In this document: positions 16,819-25,181 of the stretch, one piece after another
How the letters are laid out: each line of letters begins with the position of its first letter
How positions within the stretch are numbered: the first letter of the stretch is position 1
Assembly (NCBI GenBank): GCA_003453695.1
Contig: DMNK01000052.1
Coordinates: 6,225-37,653 of the forward strand
Origin: Acidimicrobiaceae bacterium
GTDB taxonomy: Bacteria > Actinomycetota > Acidimicrobiia > Acidimicrobiales > UBA8190
DNA length: 31,429 nt
Direction of reading: 5' to 3'
Program-made: the position numbers and the translations under genes
Notes under the pieces: generated by a model
Seen by the model: the letters and a program-made list of their open reading frames with translations, nothing else
The model's database searches: none
Told to the model about the DNA's origin: nothing

Positions 16819-17823
16819 ATGACCGTCGCCACCGCTCCCGCCGGTGAGGTGCAGCCGGCATCGGCCACAGGCAGCTTCGGGCGGCGGCGGGCCCGCAACG
16901 TGGTGATGTGGACCCTGTGCTCCATCGCCCTGGCCCTCGTCGTGGCGCCGGTGGTGTGGTTGGTGGCCGGGATCGTGGCGCAGGCCGTTCCCGACTGGCG
17001 CTGGAACGTGCTCACCACCAACCAGCTCGGCAACGGCGGCGGGGTGCTCAACGCCATCGAAGGCACCTTCCTCATCGTGGCCGGCGTCATGGTGCTGGCC
17101 GGTGTCGTCGGCATCGCCGGTGGCCTGTACCTGGCCGAGTACGCCTCGGCCCGGCACGGCTCGCTGCTGCGGGGCGCGTCCGAGGTGCTGTCCGGTGTGC
17201 CCTCCATCGTGCTCGGCTACGTCGGTTACATCGCCTTGGTGGTGGCGCTCCACTGGGGGTTCTCGCTGTTGGCGGGGTGGATCGTGCTGTCGGTGCTGGT
17301 GATCCCCTACATCACCAAGACGACCGAGGTCGCCATCCGCAACGTGCCCACCTCGTACCGGGAAGGCGGCGACGCGCTCGGCATGCGCAGCGGGTACATG
17401 CTGCGCCGGCTCGTCATGAAGCCGGCGCTGCCGGGCATCGTCACCGGGCTCATCGTGGCGGCGGCCATCTCGCTGGGGGAGACGGCGCCGCTTCTGTACA
17501 CGGCCGGCTACAACAGCAAGGGTCCTTCCGGGGCGCTCACCCACTCGCCCGTGGGCTACCTCACCTACGACGTGTTCACCTTCTACAACGAACCGTACAA
17601 ATCGGCGCAGCACCTGGCGTACGAAGCAGCGTTGTTGCTTATCGTCCTGGTCGTGCTGCTCATCGTGGTGTCCCGGTTCATCGTCTCGTACTCCCAGCGT
17701 TACTCCCCGGACCGCCAGCAGCGCGTGACCGGGCGGTGGCGGCGGGGCGCGCAGCCCGCAGAGGCCCGTTCGGCGCAGCCGCCGCTAGATGCAGCATCCC
17801 CGCCGCCACCTCCAAGGGCCTGA
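16819..17823 (+). CDS. pstA: Phosphate ABC transporter permease PstA
   Basis: A 334-residue partner permease to PstC. Six hydrophobic segments begin with TLCSIALALVVAPVVWLV; signatures are GGLYLAEYA, SGVPSIVLGYVGYIALV, and the coupling loop plus SLGETAPLLYTAG, as usual for PstA. The C-terminus carries a basic, Pro/Ala-rich cytoplasmic extension of about 40 residues (from RYSPDRQQ). It ends the pst run: no phoU follows, although phoU is often linked to pst genes. Two hairpins at 17840-17873 lie just after the stop. Confidence 0.95.
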   Translation: MTVATAPAGEVQPASATGSFGRRRARNVVMWTLCSIALALVVAPVVWLVAGIVAQAVPDWRWNVLTTNQLGNGGGVLNAIEGTFLIVAGVMVLAGVVGIAGGLYLAEYASARHGSLLRGASEVLSGVPSIVLGYVGYIALVVALHWGFSLLAGWIVLSVLVIPYITKTTEVAIRNVPTSYREGGDALGMRSGYMLRRLVMKPALPGIVTGLIVAAAISLGETAPLLYTAGYNSKGPSGALTHSPVGYLTYDVFTFYNEPYKSAQHLAYEAALLLIVLVVLLIVVSRFIVSYSQRYSPDRQQRVTGRWRRGAQPAEARSAQPPLDAASPPPPPRA

Positions 17824-17839
17824 CCACGGGAAAAGCCGG

Positions 17840-17873
17840 CCCGACCCGTCGGGCGTCGCCGCTCGACGCGGCG
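17840..17873 (+). other. Two adjacent hairpins after pstA
   Basis: CCCGA-CCCG-TCGGG (17840-17853) and CGCCGC-TCGAC-GCGGCG (17857-17873) lie 16-50 bases beyond the pstA stop. They are placed where a terminator belongs, but no T-run follows, so they may only be a weak or Rho-assisted stop. The rest of the 188-bp gap to 18012 should contain the promoter of the next gene; TAGACT at 17911 is a possible -10. Confidence 0.3.
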
Positions 17874-18011
17874 AGGAGGGGCTCGATATGGCCGGTACGG
17901 GGGTTGCCGGTAGACTGTGGGCGGTTCCCCGTCAACGTCGTCTCGACGACGCACGCCAACGACGGAGGAGACGACGTCCCTCTGCCACGAAGAGGGCAAG
18001 GAGCTGCTGCC

Positions 18012-18701
18012 GTGCCCAGAGACACCACCGTTCGCCAACGCGTGATCGACTATCTCGTCGAGCACGGCCCTATGCACGACGAGAGCGGACGGGCGACCTC
18101 GCGCCTCAAAGCAGCTGTGGGATACAGCGGTGGCGACGCCGGTTTCATCCGGATCGTGAGCCTGCTGGCCGACTCGGGGGACATCGCCCGCGAGGTGCGG
18201 GGCAAGCGCACCTACCGCATCTCGGTCACCGACCAGGGCAGTGCCGGCGCTTCGCCGCCATCGTCGGCTTCGCAGGCTGGGGTGTCGCCGGTGAACATCT
18301 CCCGGTCCGCGCCCGTCGGCGACGACCTCGATTACGACGAGCTCGCCGCCGCCCTGCTGTCACGGGTGGCGCGCACGCTGTCAGCGGTCGAGAGTGCCGG
18401 TAACGGCGGCGACCAGGCCGCCTGGGCCCGCCGGCGCATCGACCAGCTCGAGGCGAAGGTGGTGTCGCTGCAGCGGGACCTGGCCCGGGCCCGGGCCGAG
18501 GTCCAGTCGGTGACCGACGAGCGCGAGGCACTGCGCGAGCAGCTCGAAGCGGCCACCCGCAACCTCGACGTGCTCACCGAGCGGCTGGGAACCCGGCCTC
18601 CCCCCAACCGGGCTGCCGACCGGCTCGACAGCGACGACCAGGCCCTGCTCTACCGCCTCCGGGGGCCGGGTCGCCCCGCCTCGCCCACGCGCGCCGGCTG
18701 A
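18012..18701 (+). CDS. Winged-helix-like plus coiled-coil protein, unknown function
   Basis: A 229-residue soluble protein. Residues 1-75 (from VRQRVIDYLVEHGPMHDESGRATSRLKAAV to GKRTYRISV) look like a winged helix: helices, then a basic strand pair resembling a wing. A Ser/Ala/Pro linker follows, and residues about 130-195 form a long heptad-rich coiled coil (IDQLEAKVVSLQRDLARARA, then EREALREQLEAA). This suggests a dimeric DNA-binding protein, but I do not recognise the family. The GTG start has AAGGAG 8 bases upstream; the open frame further upstream shadows pstA and is rejected. Its last 52 bases overlap the end of the opposite-strand transglutaminase gene. Confidence 0.8.
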   Translation: MPRDTTVRQRVIDYLVEHGPMHDESGRATSRLKAAVGYSGGDAGFIRIVSLLADSGDIAREVRGKRTYRISVTDQGSAGASPPSSASQAGVSPVNISRSAPVGDDLDYDELAAALLSRVARTLSAVESAGNGGDQAAWARRRIDQLEAKVVSLQRDLARARAEVQSVTDEREALREQLEAATRNLDVLTERLGTRPPPNRAADRLDSDDQALLYRLRGPGRPASPTRAG

Positions 18702-21700
18702 CGCCGGCGGTACCCCCGCCAGCGACCCCCCGGCGCTCGCCACCGCCCTAACGCGGCGCGCGCCGCACCCGACGTTCGACTGTCCCCGTAGGCCGCCGCC
18801 TCGGCGGTGCTCGCCGCCGCTCGCCACGTGCCGGGCGGGGCGCGCTCGAGCGTCTCGAGTGCAGCGGCGTACTCGCTGAGCGTCTCGGCGGCGGCGCGGG
18901 GCCGCCCGGCGCGCCCACCGGCCCGTTCCATGCGCCGGGCGACGGATTCGGCCGGTCCGGCCGGCCGGCGTCGCCATGCACCGAAGGAAAGCCAGGCGAG
19001 GATGGCCGTCACCATCACCGACCCGACGACGATGGCCGGCACCGTCCCGAGGAGACGCCCGGTTCCCCGCAGCAACGTGGCACCGGGGCTGGGGTTGGCG
19101 TCGGGCACCACCGCCGTGGGGTCGAAGCTCTGCCACCCGTAACCGGGGAACCACACCTGCACCCAGGCATGGGCGTCGCGCGCCTGCACCTCGTAGAGAT
19201 CGGTGATGGGGTTGTAGGGGCCGGGTACGTACCCCACCGCCTCGCGTGCCGGGATTCCCTGCGAGCGGAGCATCACCGCCAGGGCCGTGGAGATCTGCTC
19301 GCAGAAGCCGCGGCGGTCGCCGAAGAGGAACTCGTTCACCGTGTCGGCGCCGGGCGGCAGTGGCGGGATGTCGGTCGTGTAGGTGGTGTGGGTGCCGAGC
19401 CAGTCGACGAGCAGCTCGACCTTGTCGTAGGTGTTGGTGGCCCCCGCTGTGACCTGAGCGGCCAGGGCGGCGGCGCGTGGATAGGCGTGGGGCAGGGCCA
19501 CGTCGCGCTGCGCCTGGCGTGTGGCGAGCCCGGTGGCGGGCGCCAGCACGCCGGCGGCGCGCAGCACGGCCGGGTCGGGCACAGACACGTCCGAGCGCAC
19601 GGTGTAGATGGCACCGCTGCCCAAGCCGATGGGGGAGATCACGGCGTCGGCGTTGGCCCGCACGAAGATCTCTCGAGTGGGGAACCAAACCTGTCGCACG
19701 TCGTCGGCGTGGAAGATGAGGTTGGGAGTGGACTGCACGACGTAGAAGGTCTGCAGGTCGCTCTGACCGGAGCCGGCCGGGGTGGCCCCGCCGGGCCCGG
19801 TGCCCGGAGCGGTGCCCGTCGGGGCGATGGTGCCCGGGATGATGAAGGGCGATCCCGGGCCCAGGATGCCGGGAACGGTGTTGTTGGCCAGCCAGCTGAC
19901 CCCGTTCCAGGTGTCGAAGGTCTCGCCCACCCAGTACGAGGGCCGCTGGGCGCGCACCCGCATCACGACCGTTTTGCCCAGCGACCCGCGCAGCGCCGTG
20001 TTGAGCCTGGAGGCGAACCCGGTGAAGCCGCCCACCCGGATGGGGTCGGCGGGGCTCCCGGCTCGAGCCGGCTCCGACGGCGAGCCGCGGTCACCGGCCA
20101 GAGAGAAGGGGAAGGCGAGCGACCCGCCCGACCCCCCCGCCACGGGGAAGACGATGTGGCCGCCAACCGTCGGGGCCGGGAGCGCCAGGAGCAGGGCCAC
20201 GGCGGGCACGGCCAGGGCACCGAGCGCAGCGGCGGCGGCCCGTGGTGCCGGAGGCCCCCCTCCCGCTGCCGATGCCCACATGTAGCAGAGCCCGGTGAAG
20301 GCAAAACCCATCCACACAAGGGCGTAGATGCCGAAGCCCAGGGTGGTGGCCTGGGCGGCGGCGACGGCCAGGAGCACGGCCGACCCCGCCAGCGAGAAGG
20401 ACAGGTCGCGCCGAGCGGGCACGTCGAAGGCGTGGATCACCTGCACGGCGACGAACAGCTCGGCGAGCGGGTTCTCCACGGTGGCGATGTCGTAGGCCTG
20501 CTGGCCCGACAGCTGGTGGAAGAACCAGGCGAAGGCGACCACCGCCGCTCCCGCCAGGACGGCCTTCACCCACATGGGCGGCCGTCGCCGCAGGCGATAC
20601 GACAGCACCATGCCGGCGACGAGCAGCGCGCCGGCGACGAGCGCCAGGCCGCCGGAGATCTCGCCTTCGGCGTGCACGGCGCCGATGGCCACGAGGACCG
20701 ACCCGGCGCACGCCACCCGCAGCGCCACGGAGTCTTCGGCCGGCCCGGGGCGGTTGGCTCGGCGCAGCCGTTCCATGAGGCCTCCACCTCGAACGGCGGC
20801 GCCCGTGGCGGCGCCCTGTCCGTTGGCCGCAGCAGCAGCGGCGCTGTCGCCACGTTGCCCGGTGTCGAGCCGATCGGCGTCACCACCGGGCTCGGCTGTC
20901 GACGACGACGTCGAAGGACCGACACCGGCGCCGAGGCTCCCCGAGAGCGCCCGGGCCAGGCGCCGGCCAGCCGTCTTGCGGTCGGGCACCGGTGCGCGGC
21001 GCGCCCCGCCGGCTTCGAGGGTGACGAGCGTCACGGATCGGCCGGCGGCGAGGAAGGCCACGACGCTTCCGAAGGCGCGCTCCGCTTCCCGTTCGGCGGC
21101 ATCGGCCTCGGCGGGGAGCTCGGCCCGGACCACGACCGGGTCGGCCGCCGGCGTCTCCATCTCCTTGACGGCGATGTCGCCCCGATGGGCGGTGGCCGGC
21201 CAGTGCACGAAGCGCCGGTGGTCGCCGGGTTGGTAGTCCCGCACCCCCCGCGGTTCGCCGATGTCGGCGGGGACGGCGGTGGGGAGCTCGCCCTCGCCGC
21301 GCTCTGTTACGGGGTCGGCCGGCCGTGGTGCACCCAGGCGCGGCGCCACCACGAGCTCGCCCGGCATCGACAGCCGCACGTGCCGGCGCCACCACAGCAT
21401 CCCGAAGGGCGCGGCGCTGGCGATCTCCGCCGTGAGCGTCCCGTGCACGCCGCGGCGGGCGGGGACGAGGGTGATCCCGTCGTCCTCGCCGGAGCGCCCT
21501 CCGACGAAGGCAGGTGGGCCCGGAGGCGCCAGGGGCGTGAAGCGCAGACGGGTCGAGGCGTGGACCTCCACTGCCACGGGGGAGCCGGCCACGGCGTCGG
21601 CAGGCACGGCCCGGAGAGACACCTTGGCCCGGGCGCCGGCGAAGGCGCCGCCGACGAGGCCCACGAGCAGGGCACCCCACACCAGGTCGCCGAGGAGCTG

Positions 21701-21799
21701 CACCCACCCCGAGCCGCCTTCGTGGGCGACCAGGAACCACGCCGCCGACAGCGCCAGGGCGCTCGAGACCGGAACGAGCGGGCGCTGCGGACGGGGCAC
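18650..21799 (-). CDS. DUF58 protein fused to TgpA-like membrane transglutaminase
   Basis: One uninterrupted frame of 1049 codons from GTG 21799 (10 bases after the moxR stop; the frame is open to 21880). Residues about 10-55 hold two membrane helices, followed by a beta domain and the DUF58 signature YQPGDHRRFVHW with AHRGDIAVKE (188-213). A Gly/Ala/Ser linker (about 293-340) leads to the second half: five to six membrane helices (360-545), an extracytoplasmic transglutaminase domain with Cys833 (RRGFCEQIS), His877 (RDAHAWVQVWFP) and Asp893 (SFDPTA), one more helix (about 915-940) and a cytoplasmic tail. These are normally two separate genes behind moxR. An ATG at 20776 with a strong Shine-Dalgarno could also yield the 708-residue transglutaminase alone. 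The role is probably envelope protein processing or crosslinking. Confidence 0.88.
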   Translation of the reverse strand: MPRPQRPLVPVSSALALSAAWFLVAHEGGSGWVQLLGDLVWGALLVGLVGGAFAGARAKVSLRAVPADAVAGSPVAVEVHASTRLRFTPLAPPGPPAFVGGRSGEDDGITLVPARRGVHGTLTAEIASAAPFGMLWWRRHVRLSMPGELVVAPRLGAPRPADPVTERGEGELPTAVPADIGEPRGVRDYQPGDHRRFVHWPATAHRGDIAVKEMETPAADPVVVRAELPAEADAAEREAERAFGSVVAFLAAGRSVTLVTLEAGGARRAPVPDRKTAGRRLARALSGSLGAGVGPSTSSSTAEPGGDADRLDTGQRGDSAAAAAANGQGAATGAAVRGGGLMERLRRANRPGPAEDSVALRVACAGSVLVAIGAVHAEGEISGGLALVAGALLVAGMVLSYRLRRRPPMWVKAVLAGAAVVAFAWFFHQLSGQQAYDIATVENPLAELFVAVQVIHAFDVPARRDLSFSLAGSAVLLAVAAAQATTLGFGIYALVWMGFAFTGLCYMWASAAGGGPPAPRAAAAALGALAVPAVALLLALPAPTVGGHIVFPVAGGSGGSLAFPFSLAGDRGSPSEPARAGSPADPIRVGGFTGFASRLNTALRGSLGKTVVMRVRAQRPSYWVGETFDTWNGVSWLANNTVPGILGPGSPFIIPGTIAPTGTAPGTGPGGATPAGSGQSDLQTFYVVQSTPNLIFHADDVRQVWFPTREIFVRANADAVISPIGLGSGAIYTVRSDVSVPDPAVLRAAGVLAPATGLATRQAQRDVALPHAYPRAAALAAQVTAGATNTYDKVELLVDWLGTHTTYTTDIPPLPPGADTVNEFLFGDRRGFCEQISTALAVMLRSQGIPAREAVGYVPGPYNPITDLYEVQARDAHAWVQVWFPGYGWQSFDPTAVVPDANPSPGATLLRGTGRLLGTVPAIVVGSVMVTAILAWLSFGAWRRRPAGPAESVARRMERAGGRAGRPRAAAETLSEYAAALETLERAPPGTWRAAASTAEAAAYGDSRTSGAARAALGRWRAPGGRWRGYRRRQPARVGEAGRPGPRRR
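20781..20790 (-). promoter_or_regulatory. Strong internal ribosome binding site before ATG 20776
   Basis: On the minus strand GAGGTGGAGG ends 4 bases before an in-frame ATG (codon reading MERLRRANRPGP) at the exact joint between the DUF58 half and the transglutaminase half. It is better than most start sites in this window. It suggests the second half is, or recently was, translated on its own. Confidence 0.6.
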
Positions 21800-21809
21800 G
21801 GGCCTCGGT

Positions 21810-22787
21810 TCAGGGGCGAGGCGACGGCGTCGAGGCGAGCAACTCCCGCACCACGGCCAGCGCCGTGCCCTCGTCGGCACCCAGCCGGTGCGCCAGGCAC
21901 GCCGGCGCCACGGCTTTCACGTCGTCGGGCACCACATATCCCCGGCTCGCCAGCACGGCGCGGGCCTGTGCGGTGCGGATCAGCCAGATGGAGGCCCGGG
22001 GGCTCGCCCCCACCCGCACCCCGGCGGCATGGCGGGTGGCGCGGGCCAGCTCCACGGCGTAGCGGGCCACGGCCGGCGCCACCTCCACCGTCTCGGTGGC
22101 GCGCTGGGCGGCGAGCCAGCCGGGGATGTCGCTCACCGGCTCCAGCTCGTGCAAGGCGAACTTGCCGCCGTGGTGGCGCACCAGACGGGCCTCGGTCTCG
22201 GCGTCCGGATAGCCGACGGTGGTGCACAGGGCGAAGCGGTCCAGCTGGCTGTCGACGAGCGGGTAGGTGCCGAGCTGGGAGTGGGGGTTCTGCGTCGCCA
22301 CCACCAGATGCGGGTTCGGCAGTGGCCACGACTCGCCGTCCACGGTCACCTGCTGCTCCTCCATGGTCTCGAGCAGCGCCGACTGGGTGCGGGGCGGGGT
22401 GCGGTTGAGCTCGTCCACCAGCACCACGTGGGCGAAGACGGGTCCGGGCCGGAACTCCCAGGTGCCCTCGTCGGCGGAGAACACCGACACGCCGGTGACG
22501 TCGGAGGGGAGCAGGTCGGGTTGGCCCTGGATGCGGGCCAGCTCGGTGCCGAGCGACCGGGCCAGGGCGCGGGCGAGCACGGTCTTGCCCACTCCGGGAA
22601 CGTCCTCGATGAGCAGATGCCCACCCGACAGCGCCGCCATGGCCGCTGCTTCCAGTGCCGCCGGTGCACCGAGGAGGACGCGGCCCAGGTTCTCGACCAG
22701 GCGCTCGCCCAGTTGCACGGCGCTGTCGAGGCCGCCGCGCCCGTCGGGGGACAGGTCGCCGCCCACGGGGTCCGGCGACAAGACCAT
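21810..22787 (-). CDS. moxR: MoxR-family AAA+ ATPase
   Basis: A 325-residue cytoplasmic AAA+ protein. Walker A VPGVGKT (63-69), Walker B VVLVDELNR (121-129), sensor-1 ATQNP (164-168), the MoxR hallmark LLETMEEQQVTVDG, and a C-terminal lid with VGASPRASIWLIRTA, all as in the MRP/MoxR group. MoxR proteins act as chaperone-like ATPases for maturation of partner complexes and are typically encoded with DUF58 and transglutaminase proteins, as here. ATG at 22787; GAGGAG lies about 15 bases upstream, rather far. It follows the ABC permease by 59 bases on the same strand, so it may share its transcript. Confidence 0.93.
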   Translation of the reverse strand: MVLSPDPVGGDLSPDGRGGLDSAVQLGERLVENLGRVLLGAPAALEAAAMAALSGGHLLIEDVPGVGKTVLARALARSLGTELARIQGQPDLLPSDVTGVSVFSADEGTWEFRPGPVFAHVVLVDELNRTPPRTQSALLETMEEQQVTVDGESWPLPNPHLVVATQNPHSQLGTYPLVDSQLDRFALCTTVGYPDAETEARLVRHHGGKFALHELEPVSDIPGWLAAQRATETVEVAPAVARYAVELARATRHAAGVRVGASPRASIWLIRTAQARAVLASRGYVVPDDVKAVAPACLAHRLGADEGTALAVVRELLASTPSPRP

Positions 22788-22846
22788 GGAACAAACGGTA
22801 CCGGCTCCTCTGCGGTTTCGAGGACCGGCTCCTCAGCCGCCGTCGC

Positions 22847-24013
22847 TCATCTCTGGGCGACCACCTTGCGAAGCCGGGTCATGGACAACGCCAGGAGCCC
22901 GACGGCGAAGGCAGCCAGGACGCCGAGCTTGGGCGCGATCGAGGCCAGCGTGCCACCTCGCGACAGGAGGTCCGTCCAGGCGTCGACCGCCCATGCCTGC
23001 GGCGTGAGGTGGCCGAGCTGGCGCATGACGCTGCTCTCGATCGAAAGCGGCCACATGCATCCGCCGAGCATGGCCAAGGCGATCCCCACCGGGGGCCCGA
23101 TGGCACTGGCCTGCTCCGGCGTGCGGAACAGCGTCCCGGAGAGGACGCCGGCTCCGGCCCCGACGAGCGCCCACAGGAGCACGAGGGAAGTGGCGGCGAC
23201 GGGGTTGCCCCACGAGACGCCGAAGACGACGGCACCGATGAGCACGATGAGGGCTGCCTGGCCGAGCGCCACGGTGAAGTAGGCGAGCGTTTCGCCCAAC
23301 ACGATGGTGGAACGGCGCACCGGCGCCGCCGCCATGCGCTCGTAGATCCCCAGCCGCCGGGTTTCGATGATCACCGCCCCGCTGGCCAGGGCGTTCAAGA
23401 AGACGAAGAGGACGAGCATGGTGGGCGCGGAGTAGCTGAAGCCCTGCGGCAAGGTCTGGGAGTTCGAGTCGACCACCCTGCTCACCACCCGTGACTGGGT
23501 GTTGGTCTGCTGGAGCGCCGCCGCCGTGCGCAGGTCGGCCTCGTAGGTCCCGAACGCCTGGGAGGAGGCGAACGAGGCGGCCTGCACGCGGGCGCCCACC
23601 TTCGCAACCACCGAACCGACGGCCGCTGCTGCAGCCTGCTGGGTGGTGTTGGACCGGTCGGCGAAGATGGCCACGTCGACGGCCTGCCCCGACCGGAGGG
23701 CAGCGTCCATGCCGGCGGGGAGGACGACCGCAGTTGCCACCTCGCCCCGGGACACCGCCGTCGTGGCGGCGGAGATCGTGGCGTAGTGGCGTACGTCGAG
23801 GTCGCCGGCGCGCTGCATGGCCACGGTCAGGGACCGGCCCGCCGACCCGGCGCCCAGGTCGACGACACCGACGCGGATCGTGGAGAAGCCTCTTACCGTG
23901 GCGCCGATGATCAGGATGACGGCGATCGGCAGCACGATGAGGAAGAACAGGGCCCTGCGGTCCTTGGTGACCCGCAGCAGCGAGGTCCGTGCCACGGCCA
24001 GCGTGCCTCTCAT
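22847..24013 (-). CDS. ABC-2 type permease (second subunit)
   Basis: A 388-residue permease with one N-terminal helix (ALFFLIVLPIAVILIIGATV), a large extracytoplasmic domain of about 150 residues, then five helices from APTMLVLFVFLNALASGAV, as in the YhgE/Pip-like and ABC2_membrane_3 groups. The motif ETRRLGIYERMAAAPVRR is the coupling region. The ATG at 24013 overlaps the stop of the upstream permease (ATGA), so both are probably made in equal amounts and form a heterodimer. Longer readings of the frame (to 24373) fall inside that permease. Substrate unknown. Confidence 0.92.
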   Translation of the reverse strand: MRGTLAVARTSLLRVTKDRRALFFLIVLPIAVILIIGATVRGFSTIRVGVVDLGAGSAGRSLTVAMQRAGDLDVRHYATISAATTAVSRGEVATAVVLPAGMDAALRSGQAVDVAIFADRSNTTQQAAAAAVGSVVAKVGARVQAASFASSQAFGTYEADLRTAAALQQTNTQSRVVSRVVDSNSQTLPQGFSYSAPTMLVLFVFLNALASGAVIIETRRLGIYERMAAAPVRRSTIVLGETLAYFTVALGQAALIVLIGAVVFGVSWGNPVAATSLVLLWALVGAGAGVLSGTLFRTPEQASAIGPPVGIALAMLGGCMWPLSIESSVMRQLGHLTPQAWAVDAWTDLLSRGGTLASIAPKLGVLAAFAVGLLALSMTRLRKVVAQR

Positions 24014-25179
24014 GCCGTGACCGCCCGACGGGACAGGCCGGCCGCCGCCATACCGACGACGGCGCTGAAGGCCAGGATGGCGGCCACCGGGACCAACGCC
24101 GTGTGCAGCCCGCCCCCCCGTGTGGACAGGTCGGTGAAGGCGCGCAGCGCCCACCCGTTGGGCGTGAGCAGGGCCAGGCGGCGAAGCAGGTCCGGCTCCG
24201 CCGACACGAAGACGAAGTTCCCGCCCAGCAGGGCCAGCCCGAACACGACGGCCGAGGCGATGCCCTCGGCCTGACGCTGGGACCGGGCCAGGCCGATGAC
24301 CAGTGCCGTCAGGCACACAACGGAGATGACCAGCGCCATGCACACCGCCGCCACCGCCACCGGGCTCCCCCAATAGGCGCCGAACACGGCCGTCGTGACC
24401 ACGGCCACCACCCCGAGGCTGGCCACCCCGAAGACGAAGGCCGACAGCGCCTTCCCAGCCAGGATCTCGAGGGGCTGGATCGGCGCGGCGCGCATCCGTT
24501 CGATCATCCCTTGGCCACGGTCGACGAAGAAGCTCCGCGCCGTGAAGGAGATCACGAAGAGCAGGAAGAAGATGCCCATGGCCGGGCTGTAGTAACTGAC
24601 CGGCTTGAGCTCCCGGGACCCAGCAGGACGCTGGGCGAGCTGTACCGGGACCGTGAGCTTGGCGGCCGCTTGCTCGAGGGCGGCGACGCGGTCGGCGGGG
24701 GCGCCCGACGACACCGCGGTGGCGAGGCTCAGCCGGTCGGCATTCAGCTGGGCGGTGAAGGACGAGACGATCGATGTCGTGACGCTGCCGGCCAGGGTGT
24801 TGTTGACGCTCGTGAAGGTGAGGATGGACTCGGGCTTCGCCGCGGACAGCGAAGCCGAGAAGCCGGCAGGGATGACGACGGCCGCCTGGACCCTCCGGGC
24901 CTTGACGTCGGCTGCGGCGGACGCCTCGTCGGCGACGGGCCTGGTCGTGACGATGTTGCGCAGTCCCGGCTCGTGCAGGATCCGCTCCAGTTGGGCGGCG
25001 ATCGGCCCGTGGTCGGCGTTCACCACGCCGAGGGTGAAGTGGAAGGTGGTGGTGGTGCCGAAGGCCAGGCTCATCACTGCGGCGATGACGAGCGGGGCGA
25101 CGACCCCGATGACGATGGCCGAGCGGTCGCGCAGGCGCTGACGCAGGTCCTTCCCGGCGATGAGGAAGGCCGGCCGCAC
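24010..25179 (-). CDS. ABC-2 type permease (first subunit)
   Basis: A 389-residue permease of the same build as the next subunit: N-terminal helix after KDLRQRLRDRSA (VIGVVAPLVIAAVMSLAF), a ~160-residue outer domain, and five C-terminal helices starting at MGIFFLLFVISFTARSFF. The coupling motif is DRGQGMIERMRAAPIQP. It starts 2 bases after the stop of the ATPase gene and overlaps the second permease by ATGA, so the three genes form one exporter operon. The two permeases share layout but differ clearly, suggesting an old duplication. Confidence 0.92.
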   Translation of the reverse strand: MRPAFLIAGKDLRQRLRDRSAIVIGVVAPLVIAAVMSLAFGTTTTFHFTLGVVNADHGPIAAQLERILHEPGLRNIVTTRPVADEASAAADVKARRVQAAVVIPAGFSASLSAAKPESILTFTSVNNTLAGSVTTSIVSSFTAQLNADRLSLATAVSSGAPADRVAALEQAAAKLTVPVQLAQRPAGSRELKPVSYYSPAMGIFFLLFVISFTARSFFVDRGQGMIERMRAAPIQPLEILAGKALSAFVFGVASLGVVAVVTTAVFGAYWGSPVAVAAVCMALVISVVCLTALVIGLARSQRQAEGIASAVVFGLALLGGNFVFVSAEPDLLRRLALLTPNGWALRAFTDLSTRGGGLHTALVPVAAILAFSAVVGMAAAGLSRRAVTA

Positions 25180-25181
25180 GG

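Noticed and set aside
15144..17207. Minus-strand open frame of 687 codons across pstS, pstC and pstA
   Set aside because: Low-complexity His/Gly/Asp/Arg composition and no motif; the plus strand encodes three certain Pst proteins.
17824..18011. TAGACT at 17911 as a firm -10 promoter
   Set aside because: No acceptable -35 at 16-18 bases upstream; kept only as a remark.
19169..22408. Plus-strand open frame of 1079 codons opposite the fusion and moxR genes
   Set aside because: Its translation is a Gly/His/Arg-rich mix without domains; the minus strand here carries full MoxR, DUF58 and transglutaminase motifs. Long antisense frames are expected at this G/C content.
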